From the NCBI GenBank assembly GCA_964597445.1, contig CAZQXO010000008.1:1-61241 (forward strand): DNA of 61,241 bases, written 5' to 3'. Source of the DNA: UBA10649 sp964597445. GTDB taxonomy: Bacteria > Actinomycetota > Actinomycetes > S36-B12. Positions 32,610 to 41,178 of the stretch are shown here, piece by piece. How positions within the stretch are numbered: the first letter of the stretch is position 1; each line of letters starts with the position of its first letter. Under the pieces are notes generated by a model. It was not told where the DNA came from, did no database searches, and saw only the letters and a program-made list of their open reading frames with translations. Position numbers and translations under genes: made by a program.

Positions 32610-34568
32610 TCACACGGCACGTGGATCCATGTGGACGTGCACCGGGCGTGATCTCCCCTCAGCGGATCTCGTGGCCGTGATGGCCCCCAGTTGCGCACTC
32701 AGGGCAGGGCCGTGACGACGCTCCACGACGATGAGCCCGCGCTGGCGATCCGGATCGTGGCGCGTCGGATCAGGAATCGGGCCCAGCAGCCGGTGAGACA
32801 CCCGCACACGCGAGGCGACATCCTGAATCTGGGCAGCGTCCCCGACGAGTGCCGCCATCCGCGTCGCCGGGGGCAGGCCCGCTGCCGTGCGATCGTCGAG
32901 ATCGCGCTCCGCCAGCCACGGCGCAGCCCAGCGCATGAGGGCCTGCACGGCTGGGAGGGCGTTGTCGGCCGCGATGACGACGGGAGCGCCCGGGGCTGCG
33001 AGTGCCGCCGCGGCGAACCATCGGCGGGCCGCCTCCTCCTGGGCATCCAGGCTCGGCCGTCCCAGCATCGCACGGGCGTCGAGCAGGAGAACCGCTCGGT
33101 AGCCGTGGTCGGCCCTCGGTTCCGCGCCCACCGTGGCGACGACGAGTGCAGGTTCGGCGGGGATGGTCGTCAGCCGGTGATCACCGGTGCTGCTCAGGAT
33201 CGGCACCTGCGGGAAGGCGCGTCCGATCTCCTCGACCGTACGCTCAGCACCGACCGTCATCGCCCGAAGGTCGCCCGCCTGGCAGTGGGGGCACCGCCAC
33301 GCGCCGCGAATAGCCCCGCACCACGTGCAGGCCGGCGCCCCGGATCGCCCTCGCAGCATCAGCGGACCACCGCAGTCACAGCGCGCTGGCGCCCGGCAGG
33401 ACTGACAGGACAGCGCCGGGACGTAGCCACGACGTGCCACCTGCACCAGAACAGGACCAGAGACAAGTGCCGCCTTCGCCGCTTCCCACGCCGGGCGTGG
33501 GATCCGAGCCGCAGCCGACGCGGCATCGCGCTCCTCGTCTCGCTCCGTCAGTGCTCGAACGGAGGGAGCGCGCGCGGCGATGACGTCCGCCGTGGCGATG
33601 ACGGACTTCGCCCAGCCGGAGCGGCACCATTGGGCCGTGGCCACCGAACGCGACGGTGATCCGACCACCAGGTGACAGCCCGTCAGGTGCGATCGCAGGG
33701 CCGCCACGTCCCGCGCGTTCCAGTACGGGGCCTGCGGATCGGTGAGGGACTCGTCGCCGTCATCCCAGACCACGATGAGGCGGAGATCGGTCGCCGGGGC
33801 GAACACGCTGGCCCGCGTACCCACCACGATGCGAACGCCTCCACGCAGGATGCGCAGGAACTCTCGGTACCGACGCTCCGGGCCCATGTCAGCCGTGAGG
33901 ACGCCGAGCGCACGCGCGCCGACCGCGTCGGGCAGGGCGGCCCGCACGCGCTCCACATCATGCACATCGGGAACCACGACGATCACCGAGCCGGACTCCT
34001 GCGAGGAGACGGTCTCGACCAGTGTGGCGACATCCCGGCTCCAGTCGCCTGCGGGGGCGACCGACCACACTGCACGCACAGGAGTCGTCGTCGCCGTCTC
34101 CTGCAGGCGCCGCAGCAGTGCCGGACCCGCGGTGTAGTCGCTCCACGAGTCCGCAGCCTCCGGAGACGGCGATCGCCACGTCGCGGGGCTGACCTCGACC
34201 TTCTCAGCACGGGCATGACGCGGCGGCACCGCCGACCGCACGACGTCGCTGAACGTGCCGGCCCATCGCTCCGCCACCGCCTGCACGAGAGCGAGGGTGT
34301 CGGCGGTGAGCACGGGCTCGGGACCCATGACCCTCTCGAGGGTTCGCAGCTCCCCCGGATGGTCGGTGGTCTCGCCGAGTGCCACCACGATCCCGTTGAC
34401 GAGCCGACCGGCGAAGCGAACGCGCACCCGGGAGCCGACCTCGACCTCCTCGACGAGTGACGCCGGCACCCGGTAGTCGAAAGGCCGATCCAGGTGGGGC
34501 ACGGGAGAGTCGATGCGGACCTGGACCACCCGGGAAGCCGACAGGGCTCCGGCATGATCGCGCGTCAT
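32610..34568 (-). CDS. priA: PriA-like replication restart protein with degenerate helicase motifs
   Basis: PriA reloads the replicative helicase at stalled forks. The 652-residue protein keeps the 3'-end-binding N-terminal domain (VRIDSPVPHLDRPFDYRVP) and the zinc-ribbon cysteines (CQSC, CDCGG, CTWCG, CPHC). Its Walker A position reads VAPAGDWSRD with no GKT, and the DEAH box is replaced by WDDGDE. Loss of ATPase motifs is known in actinobacterial PriA, so this is probably a structural primosome protein. ATG 34568 lies in the loop of a perfect 23-bp hairpin; GTG 34529 is an alternative start that would free that hairpin. Confidence 0.88.
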   Translation of the reverse strand: MTRDHAGALSASRVVQVRIDSPVPHLDRPFDYRVPASLVEEVEVGSRVRVRFAGRLVNGIVVALGETTDHPGELRTLERVMGPEPVLTADTLALVQAVAERWAGTFSDVVRSAVPPRHARAEKVEVSPATWRSPSPEAADSWSDYTAGPALLRRLQETATTTPVRAVWSVAPAGDWSRDVATLVETVSSQESGSVIVVVPDVHDVERVRAALPDAVGARALGVLTADMGPERRYREFLRILRGGVRIVVGTRASVFAPATDLRLIVVWDDGDESLTDPQAPYWNARDVAALRSHLTGCHLVVGSPSRSVATAQWCRSGWAKSVIATADVIAARAPSVRALTERDEERDAASAAARIPRPAWEAAKAALVSGPVLVQVARRGYVPALSCQSCRAPARCDCGGPLMLRGRSGAPACTWCGAIRGAWRCPHCQAGDLRAMTVGAERTVEEIGRAFPQVPILSSTGDHRLTTIPAEPALVVATVGAEPRADHGYRAVLLLDARAMLGRPSLDAQEEAARRWFAAAALAAPGAPVVIAADNALPAVQALMRWAAPWLAERDLDDRTAAGLPPATRMAALVGDAAQIQDVASRVRVSHRLLGPIPDPTRHDPDRQRGLIVVERRHGPALSAQLGAITATRSAEGRSRPVHVHMDPRAV

Positions 34569-34592
34569 GGCGCGATCATGCCGGAGCCCTGT
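34541..34592. repeat. Perfect 23-bp inverted repeat around the priA start
   Basis: Arms at 34541-34563 and 34570-34592 are exact reverse complements, 23 bp each, with a 6-base spacer. The priA ATG is inside the spacer, and the first eight codons form the downstream arm. The block begins 22 bases after the metK stop. It could be a strong metK terminator without a T-run, or a structure that hides the priA start. I saw no other perfect repeat of this length in the window. Confidence 0.9.
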
Positions 34593-34614
34593 GACGGGTC
34601 CGCAGCGAGCCGAC

Positions 34615-35865
34615 TCAGCGTCCGGCAGCAGCCTTCAGGTCCGCCGCGCGGTCGGTCGCCTCCCAGGTGAAGGTCGGCCCGACCGCCGTGCGCTTGGCGG
34701 GATCCTCGCTGTCGAGCAGGATGTTGCTGCCCTGCGGCCGGCCGAAGTGACCGTAGGCGCTCGTCGTCCGATAGATCGGACGAAGCAGGTCGAGGTCTCG
34801 GATGATCGCGGCCGGGCGCAGGTCGAACACCTCCAGCACCGCCTCCTGGATGCGCTCGTCCGGGACGACGCCGGTGCCGAACGTCTCGACGAACACTCCG
34901 ACCGGGTGGGCCTTGCCGATGGCATACGCCACCTGGACCTCGCACCGAGTGGCCAGCTCTGCCGCCACAACGTTCTTCGCGACCCAGCGCATGGCGTACG
35001 CAGCGGAGCGATCGACCTTCGAGGGGTCCTTGCCCGAGAATGCACCGCCCCCGTGCCGCGCCATGCCGCCGTAGGTGTCGACGATGATCTTGCGCCCCGT
35101 GAGACCCGCGTCGCCCATGGGCCCGCCGATCTCGAAGCGGCCGGTGGGGTTCACGAGCAGCCGGTAGTCACGGGAGTCCAGGTCGATGAGGTCGAGCACC
35201 GGATCGACGACATGCCGCTTGATGTCGGGCGTGAGCATGTTGTCGAGGCTGACGTCCTTGGCATGCTGCGAGGACACCACGACGGTGTCGATGCGCACCG
35301 GACGGTCGTTCTCGTCATAGGCGATGGTGACCTGGGTCTTGCCGTCCGGGCGGAGGTAGGGAACGGTGCCGTCCTTGCGAACCTCGGTGAGTCGCTCCGC
35401 CAGTCGCTGAGCGATGTGGATCGGCAGGGGCATGAGCTCGGGGGTGTCGTCGCAGGCATACCCGAACATGAGGCCCTGGTCGCCCGCACCCTGACGGTCC
35501 AACGGGTCCGAACTGCCCTCGGCCCGCTCCTCGAACGCGTCGTCCACGCCCTGAGCGATGTCCGGTGACTGCTTGCCGATCGACACGGAGATGCCGCAGG
35601 ACTCACCGTCGAACCCCTTGACGGAGGAGTCGTAGCCGATGCCGAGGACGGTCTGCCGCACGAGTCCCATCACGTCGGCGTAGCCGTTCGTGGTGACCTC
35701 GCCGGCCACGTGCACCTGACCGGTCGTCAGCATCGTCTCGACGGCCACGCGGCTTCGCGGATCCTGACGGAGGAGGTCGTCGAGGATCGCGTCGCTGATC
35801 TGATCGGCCATCTTGTCCGGGTGACCCTCAGTGACGGACTCACTGGTGAACAGGCGGTGTGACAC
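34615..35865 (-). CDS. metK: S-adenosylmethionine synthetase
   Basis: MetK makes SAM from methionine and ATP. The 416-residue protein has TSESVTEGHPDKMADQISDAI, the GAGDQGLMFGYA segment, and the P-loop-like GGGAFSGKDPSKVDRSAAYA. I chose GTG 35865 because the protein then begins MSHRLFTSESVTEGHPDK, with GGGAG about eight bases upstream; the longer frame is non-coding leader. A SAM-type riboswitch fills the leader, so SAM probably represses its own synthesis. Confidence 0.97.
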   Translation of the reverse strand: MSHRLFTSESVTEGHPDKMADQISDAILDDLLRQDPRSRVAVETMLTTGQVHVAGEVTTNGYADVMGLVRQTVLGIGYDSSVKGFDGESCGISVSIGKQSPDIAQGVDDAFEERAEGSSDPLDRQGAGDQGLMFGYACDDTPELMPLPIHIAQRLAERLTEVRKDGTVPYLRPDGKTQVTIAYDENDRPVRIDTVVVSSQHAKDVSLDNMLTPDIKRHVVDPVLDLIDLDSRDYRLLVNPTGRFEIGGPMGDAGLTGRKIIVDTYGGMARHGGGAFSGKDPSKVDRSAAYAMRWVAKNVVAAELATRCEVQVAYAIGKAHPVGVFVETFGTGVVPDERIQEAVLEVFDLRPAAIIRDLDLLRPIYRTTSAYGHFGRPQGSNILLDSEDPAKRTAVGPTFTWEATDRAADLKAAAGR

Positions 35866-35911
35866 AGGTACATCTCCCTCGCTGACGTCGTTCGCAGCCC
35901 CACTGGTGGAT

Positions 35912-36016
35912 CCGCGCTTGCCCCTCGTCGGGCCTGGTCTGCTCCCGGAGCACCCCACCGCGTCTGGAGGGTTGCCGACCAGCGAGCCGGGACTTGTCGC
36001 TGGTACTCGTGACCGC
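35912..36016 (-). promoter_or_regulatory. SAM-IV-type riboswitch in the metK leader
   Basis: On the minus strand the leader shows the conserved SAM-clan core: GGTCACGAGTACCAGCG, then CCCGGCTCGCTGGTCGGCAA and CCCTCC, then GCGGTGGGGTGCTCCGGG and GACCAGG closing the outer stem (GGTC 36011-36014 with GACC 35936-35939). A further hairpin GCCC...GGGC follows at about 35921-35934, as expected for the SAM-IV class common in actinobacteria. The ribosome-binding site lies about 35 bases downstream. Limits are approximate. Confidence 0.85.
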
Positions 36017-36021
36017 GCAGA

Positions 36022-36027
36022 AGCCTA
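36022..36027 (-). promoter_or_regulatory. -10 element of metK
   Basis: The minus strand reads TAGGCT followed by TCTGCGC, placing the transcription start at the first bases of the riboswitch. The gltB promoter carries nearly the same sequence, TAGGCTTCTGC. Confidence 0.65.
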
Positions 36028-36084
36028 CCTCAGGATCCCCCTGGCGACGCGTCGTGCGCCCGGCGCGTCCACGTCGGCCGCAGG

Positions 36085-37299
36085 TCAGCGGGTGATGGGA
36101 GGCGTGATCTGGATCACGGCGTCCCAGATCCGATCCGCGATCTCGGCCTTGCTCGCTCGTGGCACCTCGTGGACCGCTCCAGCCTGCGTCAGGATGACGA
36201 CCTCGTTGGTGGGCTTGCCGAACACCGCGTCGGACCCGACGTCGTTGACGACGAGCAGGTCGCATCCCTTGCGCTCGAGCTTCGCGCCACCGAGCTCGCG
36301 CAGATGGGCGGCATCACGGGCCGTCTCCGCGGCGAAGCCGACGATCACGGGCGATCGGCCCTTTCGCTGGCGCACGAGGTCGGCCAGCACATCGACCGTC
36401 TGCTCGAGTCGGAGGTCGACCCCCGCGGCCCCCTCCTTCTTCACCTTCGCCTGCGCCGGCTGCGGCCGGAAGTCAGCCACAGCAGCTGCCATGACGACCA
36501 CATCAGCCGTGGCCGCCGCCTCGGACATGGCCCGGTGGAGCTCATCCGCCGACTCGACCGGGACGACGTGGGCGCCCGCCGGCGGCTGCACGTCCATGGC
36601 GGCCGTCACCAGGGTCACCTCGGCTCCGCGAGCGATCGCCGTGCGCGCGAGCTCGACTCCCTGGCGGCCACTGCTGCGGTTGCCGATGAACCGCACCGGA
36701 TCCCACGCCTCGCGCGTGCCTCCCGCGCTGATCACCACGCGTCGGCCGGCGAGATCCGGACGCGGCCGACGGCGCAGCACGTCGAGCGCGGCCGCGACGA
36801 TCGCCGGGGGCTCGGGCAGCCGACCGGGGCCGGAGTCGGCGCCCGTGAGTCGCCCGACAGCGGGATCGAGGACGATCGCTCCGCGCTCGCGAAGGAGCCT
36901 GACGTTGCGCTGCGTCGCAGGGTGCTGCCACATCTCGGTGTGCATGGCCGGGGCCATCAGGACCGGGCCATGCGCCGTGAGCAGCACATTGGTGAGCAGG
37001 TCGTCGGCCAGACCCTGAGCGCTGCGGGCGAGGAGGTCGGCCGTGGCCGGCGCGACCAGAACGAGATCGGCCTCCTGCCCGAGACGGACGTGGGGGACGT
37101 GCTCGACGGAGGTCCAGACGTCCGTGGCGACAGGCTTGCCGGACAGCGCCTCCCACGTGGCGGACCCCACGAAGGAGAGCGCGGATCGCGTCGGAACGAC
37201 CGTGACGTCGCAGCCGGCCTCCGTCAGGCCCCGGAGGACCTCCGCGGCCTTGTAGGCGGCTATCCCGCCGGCCACGCCGAGGACGACCCGGCCGGGCAT
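36085..37299 (-). CDS. coaBC: Phosphopantothenoylcysteine synthetase/decarboxylase
   Basis: This bifunctional flavoprotein carries out two steps of coenzyme A synthesis. The CoaC half (about 1-180) has GVAGGIAAYKAAEVLRGL, the active-site histidine in VEHVPHVRLGQ, VLVAPATADLLA and MAPAMHTEMW. The CoaB half has ISAGGTREAWDPVRFIGN and SSGRQGVELARTA. The 404 residues are the normal fusion length. ATG 37299 follows the rpoZ stop by three bases. It ends the long pyr-mIHF-gmk-rpoZ-coaBC gene string. Confidence 0.96.
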   Translation of the reverse strand: MPGRVVLGVAGGIAAYKAAEVLRGLTEAGCDVTVVPTRSALSFVGSATWEALSGKPVATDVWTSVEHVPHVRLGQEADLVLVAPATADLLARSAQGLADDLLTNVLLTAHGPVLMAPAMHTEMWQHPATQRNVRLLRERGAIVLDPAVGRLTGADSGPGRLPEPPAIVAAALDVLRRRPRPDLAGRRVVISAGGTREAWDPVRFIGNRSSGRQGVELARTAIARGAEVTLVTAAMDVQPPAGAHVVPVESADELHRAMSEAAATADVVVMAAAVADFRPQPAQAKVKKEGAAGVDLRLEQTVDVLADLVRQRKGRSPVIVGFAAETARDAAHLRELGGAKLERKGCDLLVVNDVGSDAVFGKPTNEVVILTQAGAVHEVPRASKAEIADRIWDAVIQITPPITR

Positions 37300-37302
37300 G
37301 GA

Positions 37303-37641
37303 TCAGGCCCCGGAGTCGTCCGCGAAGGGATCGTCCGTGGCGAGGATGGTCTCCGCGACAGGGGCGGGGGCCACGAGATCCTCAGGATCGATGGGCTCGC
37401 TCGTGAGCAGCCCGGCGTCGATCTCCCGCAGCGCGATCGAGAGGGGCTTCTCCTGCACGTGCGTCTCGACGAGCGGCCCGACGTACTCCAGAAGTCCCTC
37501 ACCGAGCTGCGAGTAGTAGGCATTGATCTGACGGGCGCGCTTGGACGCGTAGATCACCAGGGAGTACTTGGAGTCCGTCTTCTCCAGCAGCTGGTCGATC
37601 GAGGGATGGGTGATGCCCTCAGGGCGGGTCGCACTCTTCAC
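37303..37641 (-). CDS. rpoZ: RNA polymerase omega subunit
   Basis: Omega is a small subunit that helps assemble and stabilise RNA polymerase. The 112-residue protein has the family core PSIDQLLEKTDSKYSLVIYA and SKRARQINAYYSQL, followed by an acidic actinobacterial tail. The start is GTG 37641, near the gmk stop. The order gmk-rpoZ-coaBC is conserved in actinobacteria. Confidence 0.95.
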   Translation of the reverse strand: MKSATRPEGITHPSIDQLLEKTDSKYSLVIYASKRARQINAYYSQLGEGLLEYVGPLVETHVQEKPLSIALREIDAGLLTSEPIDPEDLVAPAPVAETILATDDPFADDSGA

Positions 37642-37650
37642 GTCAGGGCC

Positions 37651-38247
37651 TCACTCGGAATCCGTCGGCGGCGTCGCGCCGGAGGCGGCGGAGCCGTGGT
37701 AGGCGACGAAGTCTAGCAAGGCCCCCGCGCAGTCCTCGACGTCGGCGTTCACGAGCACGGCATCGAACTCCCCGGCCGCGGCGAGTTCCGCACGCGCGGC
37801 CGACAATCGACGCTCGACCGCCTCGGGCGACTCCGTCCCCCGGCCGGTGAGCCGGGCCGCCAGCACCTCCCAGGACGGGGGCTCCAGGAACACCAGCAGG
37901 GCCCCCGGCACCTGCCGGCGCACCTGACGAGCGCCCTGCACCTCGATCTCGAGCAGGACCGGGGTGCCGTGGGCGCGCCGGTCCTCGACCGGTGCCCGGG
38001 GCGTGCCGTAGCGGTGGCCGGCGAAGGCCGCCCACTCGAGCAGCCCGTCCGTCTCGATGAGCCGGTCGAACTCCGCGTCCGAGACGAAGAAGTACTCCCG
38101 GCCGTCCTGCTCCCCCGCACGGGGCTGCCGGGTCGTCGCACTGACCGACAGCCAGATGCGCGGGTCGCGCGCGAGCGCGCGGGCCACGACGGTGCTCTTC
38201 CCGACTCCGGACGGGCCGGAGACCACCACGAGCGGGGCGGGTCTCAC
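37651..38247 (-). CDS. gmk: Guanylate kinase
   Basis: Gmk phosphorylates GMP to GDP. The 198 residues begin with the P-loop VSGPSGVGKST (9-19) and continue with SVSATTRQPRAGEQDGREYFF and LLEIEVQGARQVRR. I chose GTG 38247, which overlaps the mIHF stop as GTGA. A competing frame on the same strand ends at 37643 and has no homology. The C-terminus is Ala/Gly-rich. Confidence 0.96.
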   Translation of the reverse strand: MRPAPLVVVSGPSGVGKSTVVARALARDPRIWLSVSATTRQPRAGEQDGREYFFVSDAEFDRLIETDGLLEWAAFAGHRYGTPRAPVEDRRAHGTPVLLEIEVQGARQVRRQVPGALLVFLEPPSWEVLAARLTGRGTESPEAVERRLSAARAELAAAGEFDAVLVNADVEDCAGALLDFVAYHGSAASGATPPTDSE

Positions 38248-38597
38248 CTGGCACCGTCCTGATGCGCGTGGGACGTCGGGACGCCACCCAGCTGCGCGAT
38301 GAGGGCTGCCCGCTGGCGCTCGCCCAGTCCGCGTACACGCCGACTGGGGGCGATCGCGAGGTCGTCCAGGATGCGACCGGCTCGGACCGGGCCGATGCCC
38401 GGCACGCACTCAAGCAGCCACGTCACCCGCAGCCCGGCCCACAGGGGGCGAGAGTCGGCGCCGAGGATGACCTCGACCGGGTGGAGGGATCGGCTCCGCA
38501 GGGCCGCACGCAGGTCCGCGCGCTCACGGCGTGCCTCGCGTGCCCTCGCCAGCGCCTGTTCCCGCTGCTCGTCGGTGCGCGGGGGTGCACCGCTCAT
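38244..38597 (-). CDS. Actinobacterial integration host factor mIHF
   Basis: A nucleoid-associated DNA-binding protein found only in actinobacteria, unrelated in sequence to enterobacterial IHF. The 117 residues hold a charged N-terminal helix (EQREQALARAREARRER) and the helix-two-turn-helix segment LECVPGIGPVRAGRILDDL. ATG 38597 overlaps the pyrF stop. The location between pyrF and gmk is the expected one. Confidence 0.93.
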   Translation of the reverse strand: MSGAPPRTDEQREQALARAREARRERADLRAALRSRSLHPVEVILGADSRPLWAGLRVTWLLECVPGIGPVRAGRILDDLAIAPSRRVRGLGERQRAALIAQLGGVPTSHAHQDGAR

Positions 38598-39325
38598 CGG
38601 GGTCCACCCAGGGTCGCTGCGATGGCCTCGGCAGCCGAGCGCGGATCCGCTGCTCCCGTGATGGGCCGGCCGATGACGAGCAGGTCGGCACCGTCGGCCA
38701 GAGCCTGCGCCGGCGTCGCCACTCTCTGCTGGTCGTCTCGTGCCGAGCCCTCCGGTCGCACCCCAGGGGTGATGAGGGTGATGTCCTGCGGCACGCTCGC
38801 ACGGACGGCCGCCACCTCCTGGGGGGAGCAGACGATGGCCCGGGCACCCGCCGCCACGGCCAGCCGGGCGAGGCGCACCACGGCCTCCTGAGCGGGACCC
38901 CTCAGGCCGAGGGCCGACAGGTCGTCCTCCCCGAGCGAGGTCAGCACGGTCACGGCCGTGATCCGCGTGTCGGGAAGAGCGTCGGCGGCAGCCGCGATCA
39001 TGGCGCTCCCGCCCGTCGCATGGACGGTGAGGTAGGTCGGCTCCAGCGAGGCGACCGCCGCCGCAGCTCCCCGCACGGTGGCGGGGATGTCATGGAGCTT
39101 GAGGTCGAGGAAGACGCCGACGTCCGATCGTCCGACGCGCTCCGCCGCATGACGGGCCCGATGCACCGCGGCAGCACCGTCGCGACAGAAGACCTCGAGG
39201 CCGATCTTGATCGTCGACACCACCGGCGCCACGGACTCGGTCCAGGACGTCAGGACGTCCAGTGACGGCGCATCCATGGCGACCGCGATCGGCGCGGGGC
39301 TACTCGGTGATGAAGTCGAAGTCAC
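38594..39325 (-). CDS. pyrF: Orotidine 5'-phosphate decarboxylase
   Basis: PyrF decarboxylates OMP to UMP, the last step of the pathway. The catalytic network FLDLKLHDIPATV is present, as are IAVAMDAPSLDV, STIKIGLEVF and DLLVIGRPIT. I chose GTG 39325 (243 residues): GGAGG lies six bases upstream and the start leaves the essential AMD region intact. ATG 39331 touches that site, and ATG 39277 would cut into the first strand. The start overlaps the pyrD end by 26 bases. Confidence 0.95.
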   Translation of the reverse strand: MTSTSSPSSPAPIAVAMDAPSLDVLTSWTESVAPVVSTIKIGLEVFCRDGAAAVHRARHAAERVGRSDVGVFLDLKLHDIPATVRGAAAAVASLEPTYLTVHATGGSAMIAAAADALPDTRITAVTVLTSLGEDDLSALGLRGPAQEAVVRLARLAVAAGARAIVCSPQEVAAVRASVPQDITLITPGVRPEGSARDDQQRVATPAQALADGADLLVIGRPITGAADPRSAAEAIAATLGGPR

Positions 39326-40322
39326 CGTCATCCTCCGCTTGGGTGTCCGCAGGCCGATGGGCGAATGAGACGGCATCCTGCAGCCGCCGGAATCCCCGGA
39401 CCCCGAGTTCGCGCTGGAGCTCCTGCTGGACACGCAGAGGCGCACTGGGGTCATGGAACACCGCGGTTCCCACGGAGACCGCGTTGGCGCCGGCCAGGAC
39501 GAACTCGAGCGCATCGGATCCGCTGCGCACGCCACCCATGCCGATGATGGGCAGGTCAGGGAACGCCTGTCGGATCTGCCAGATGCACCGCACGGCCACG
39601 GGACGGATCGCCGGCCCCGAGAGTCCACCGGTGATGCCGGCCAGGTGCGGGCGCATGGAGTCGGTGTCGATCACCATGCCCAGAACGGTGTTGATGACAG
39701 AGACGCCGGTGGCTCCCGCGCGCACGACCGCGTCTGCGATCTCCACGATGTCCGTGACATCCGGCGACAGCTTCGCGAACAGGGGCATCCTCGGATCGCT
39801 GTGGCGTCGGACTGCGTTGACGACCTCCCCCGCGGAGTCCGCACGGCAGGCGAAGACCTGGCCGCGGTTCTCCACGTTCGGGCAGGAGATGTTCACCTCG
39901 ATGGCGGCGACGCTGCGGACAGTGCGCAGACGAGCAGCCAGCTTGCCGAACTCGTCCGCCGTGCCTCCCGCGATCGAGACGATCACCCGGGCACCGCGCT
40001 CATCGAGCCACGCGAGGTCGTGCTCGATGAACCGATCGATGCCCGGACCCTGCAGCCCGATCGAGTTGAGCATGCCGCTGGGCGTCTCGGCCATGCGCGG
40101 TGTCGCACGTCCGGAGCGCGGGTTGAGCATGATGCTCTTGGTGACGATGCCCCCGATGGTGGTGATGTCGAAGAACTGGTCGAGCTCACGACCAGCCGCT
40201 GCGCAGCCTGATGCCGTCAGGACAGGAGCCGGGAGCCTGAGGCCACCGAGCTGCGTGGACATGTCGACGTCGGGCAGACGATCGTCGCCGATCGGACCAT
40301 GGGAGATGAGAGCACGGGTCAT
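39300..40322 (-). CDS. pyrD: Dihydroorotate dehydrogenase, class 1B catalytic subunit
   Basis: PyrD oxidises dihydroorotate to orotate using FMN; class 1B enzymes pass electrons to PyrK and NAD. The 340-residue barrel has VLTASGCAAAGREL, the catalytic cysteine in NISCPNVENRG, LSPDVTDIVEIADAV and IIGMGGVRSGSDALEF. ATG 40322 overlaps the pyrK stop as ATGA and has GGAGGG upstream. A later ATG at 40262 is nearer the usual N-terminus but has a poorer site. Confidence 0.95.
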   Translation of the reverse strand: MTRALISHGPIGDDRLPDVDMSTQLGGLRLPAPVLTASGCAAAGRELDQFFDITTIGGIVTKSIMLNPRSGRATPRMAETPSGMLNSIGLQGPGIDRFIEHDLAWLDERGARVIVSIAGGTADEFGKLAARLRTVRSVAAIEVNISCPNVENRGQVFACRADSAGEVVNAVRRHSDPRMPLFAKLSPDVTDIVEIADAVVRAGATGVSVINTVLGMVIDTDSMRPHLAGITGGLSGPAIRPVAVRCIWQIRQAFPDLPIIGMGGVRSGSDALEFVLAGANAVSVGTAVFHDPSAPLRVQQELQRELGVRGFRRLQDAVSFAHRPADTQAEDDGDFDFITE

Positions 40323-41176
40323 CCGTGGCCACCCTCCACCGGAGCGCCCAGCGTGTCCGCCGGGATCGTGCCAACATCCGCCCACCGCACTCGATCGCCT
40401 CGGAAGACCGGCCCCTCCGTGCAGGACCGGAGCATGCGCGTCACGCCGTCCTCGCCGATCACCGGCAGCACGCAGGTCATGCACACCCCGATGCCGCAGG
40501 CCATGGCCTCCTCGACCGCGCACTGGCTGTAGGCCTGACGCGAGGCGGCGATCTGCGAGACGCGCTGGAGCATCGCCATGGGGCCGCAGGCGTAGACCAC
40601 GGCCGCGTCGTTGGAATCCATGATCCCGCCCAACAGATCGGTCACTCGCCCCCGATGGCCGAGGGACCCATCGTCCGTGGTGATGGTCAGGGTCGAGGCG
40701 AGCCGCTTGAGCTCCAGGGAGCCGTAGAGCCGCTCCTCTGTCGCGGCACCGAGCAGCACATCGACCCGGCACCCGCGCTCGCGCAGCTGCTCGGCCAGCA
40801 TGAAGAGGGGGGCGGAGCCGTAGCCGCCGCCGACCAGCACGGTGGAGACCGCCTGCTTGGGCAGCACGAAGGGGCGTCCGAGGGGCCCGACGATGTCAAT
40901 CGGGTCATGGCGCCGACGATCCGCGAGCCACTGGGTTCCCTTGCCGTGCACGCTCACCACGATGTCCAGCGTGCCGCCGTACACCCCGCGAGACTGCACC
41001 TGATGGATCGCGAACGCGCGACGCAGGGGCATGCTCGTCTCCTCGCCGCCGATGGCCAGCGTGACGAAGTGTCCGGGACGGACGTGCTCGGTGATGCCGG
41101 GCGCCGTGAGCGACAGCACGAAGTAGGCGCCCGAGCGACGGACGTCGAGGACCTGCCCTCGAACCTGAACAGGCAT
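40319..41176 (-). CDS. pyrK: Dihydroorotate dehydrogenase electron-transfer subunit
   Basis: PyrK carries FAD and a 2Fe-2S cluster and links PyrD to NAD. The 285 residues show the ferredoxin-reductase fold, PLRRAFAIHQV and VLVGGGYGSAPLFMLAEQL, ending in the cluster cysteines EEAMACGIGVCMTCVLP and the final MLRSC. I chose ATG 41176 with GGAGGG seven bases upstream; the GTG at 41182 overlaps the carB stop but is too close to that site. Confidence 0.94.
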   Translation of the reverse strand: MPVQVRGQVLDVRRSGAYFVLSLTAPGITEHVRPGHFVTLAIGGEETSMPLRRAFAIHQVQSRGVYGGTLDIVVSVHGKGTQWLADRRRHDPIDIVGPLGRPFVLPKQAVSTVLVGGGYGSAPLFMLAEQLRERGCRVDVLLGAATEERLYGSLELKRLASTLTITTDDGSLGHRGRVTDLLGGIMDSNDAAVVYACGPMAMLQRVSQIAASRQAYSQCAVEEAMACGIGVCMTCVLPVIGEDGVTRMLRSCTEGPVFRGDRVRWADVGTIPADTLGAPVEGGHG

Positions 41177-41178
41177 CG

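Noticed and set aside
37643..38413. Alternative 256-codon frame over gmk on the same strand
   Set aside because: It lacks guanylate kinase motifs; the frame ending at 37651 has the P-loop and the rest of the family pattern.
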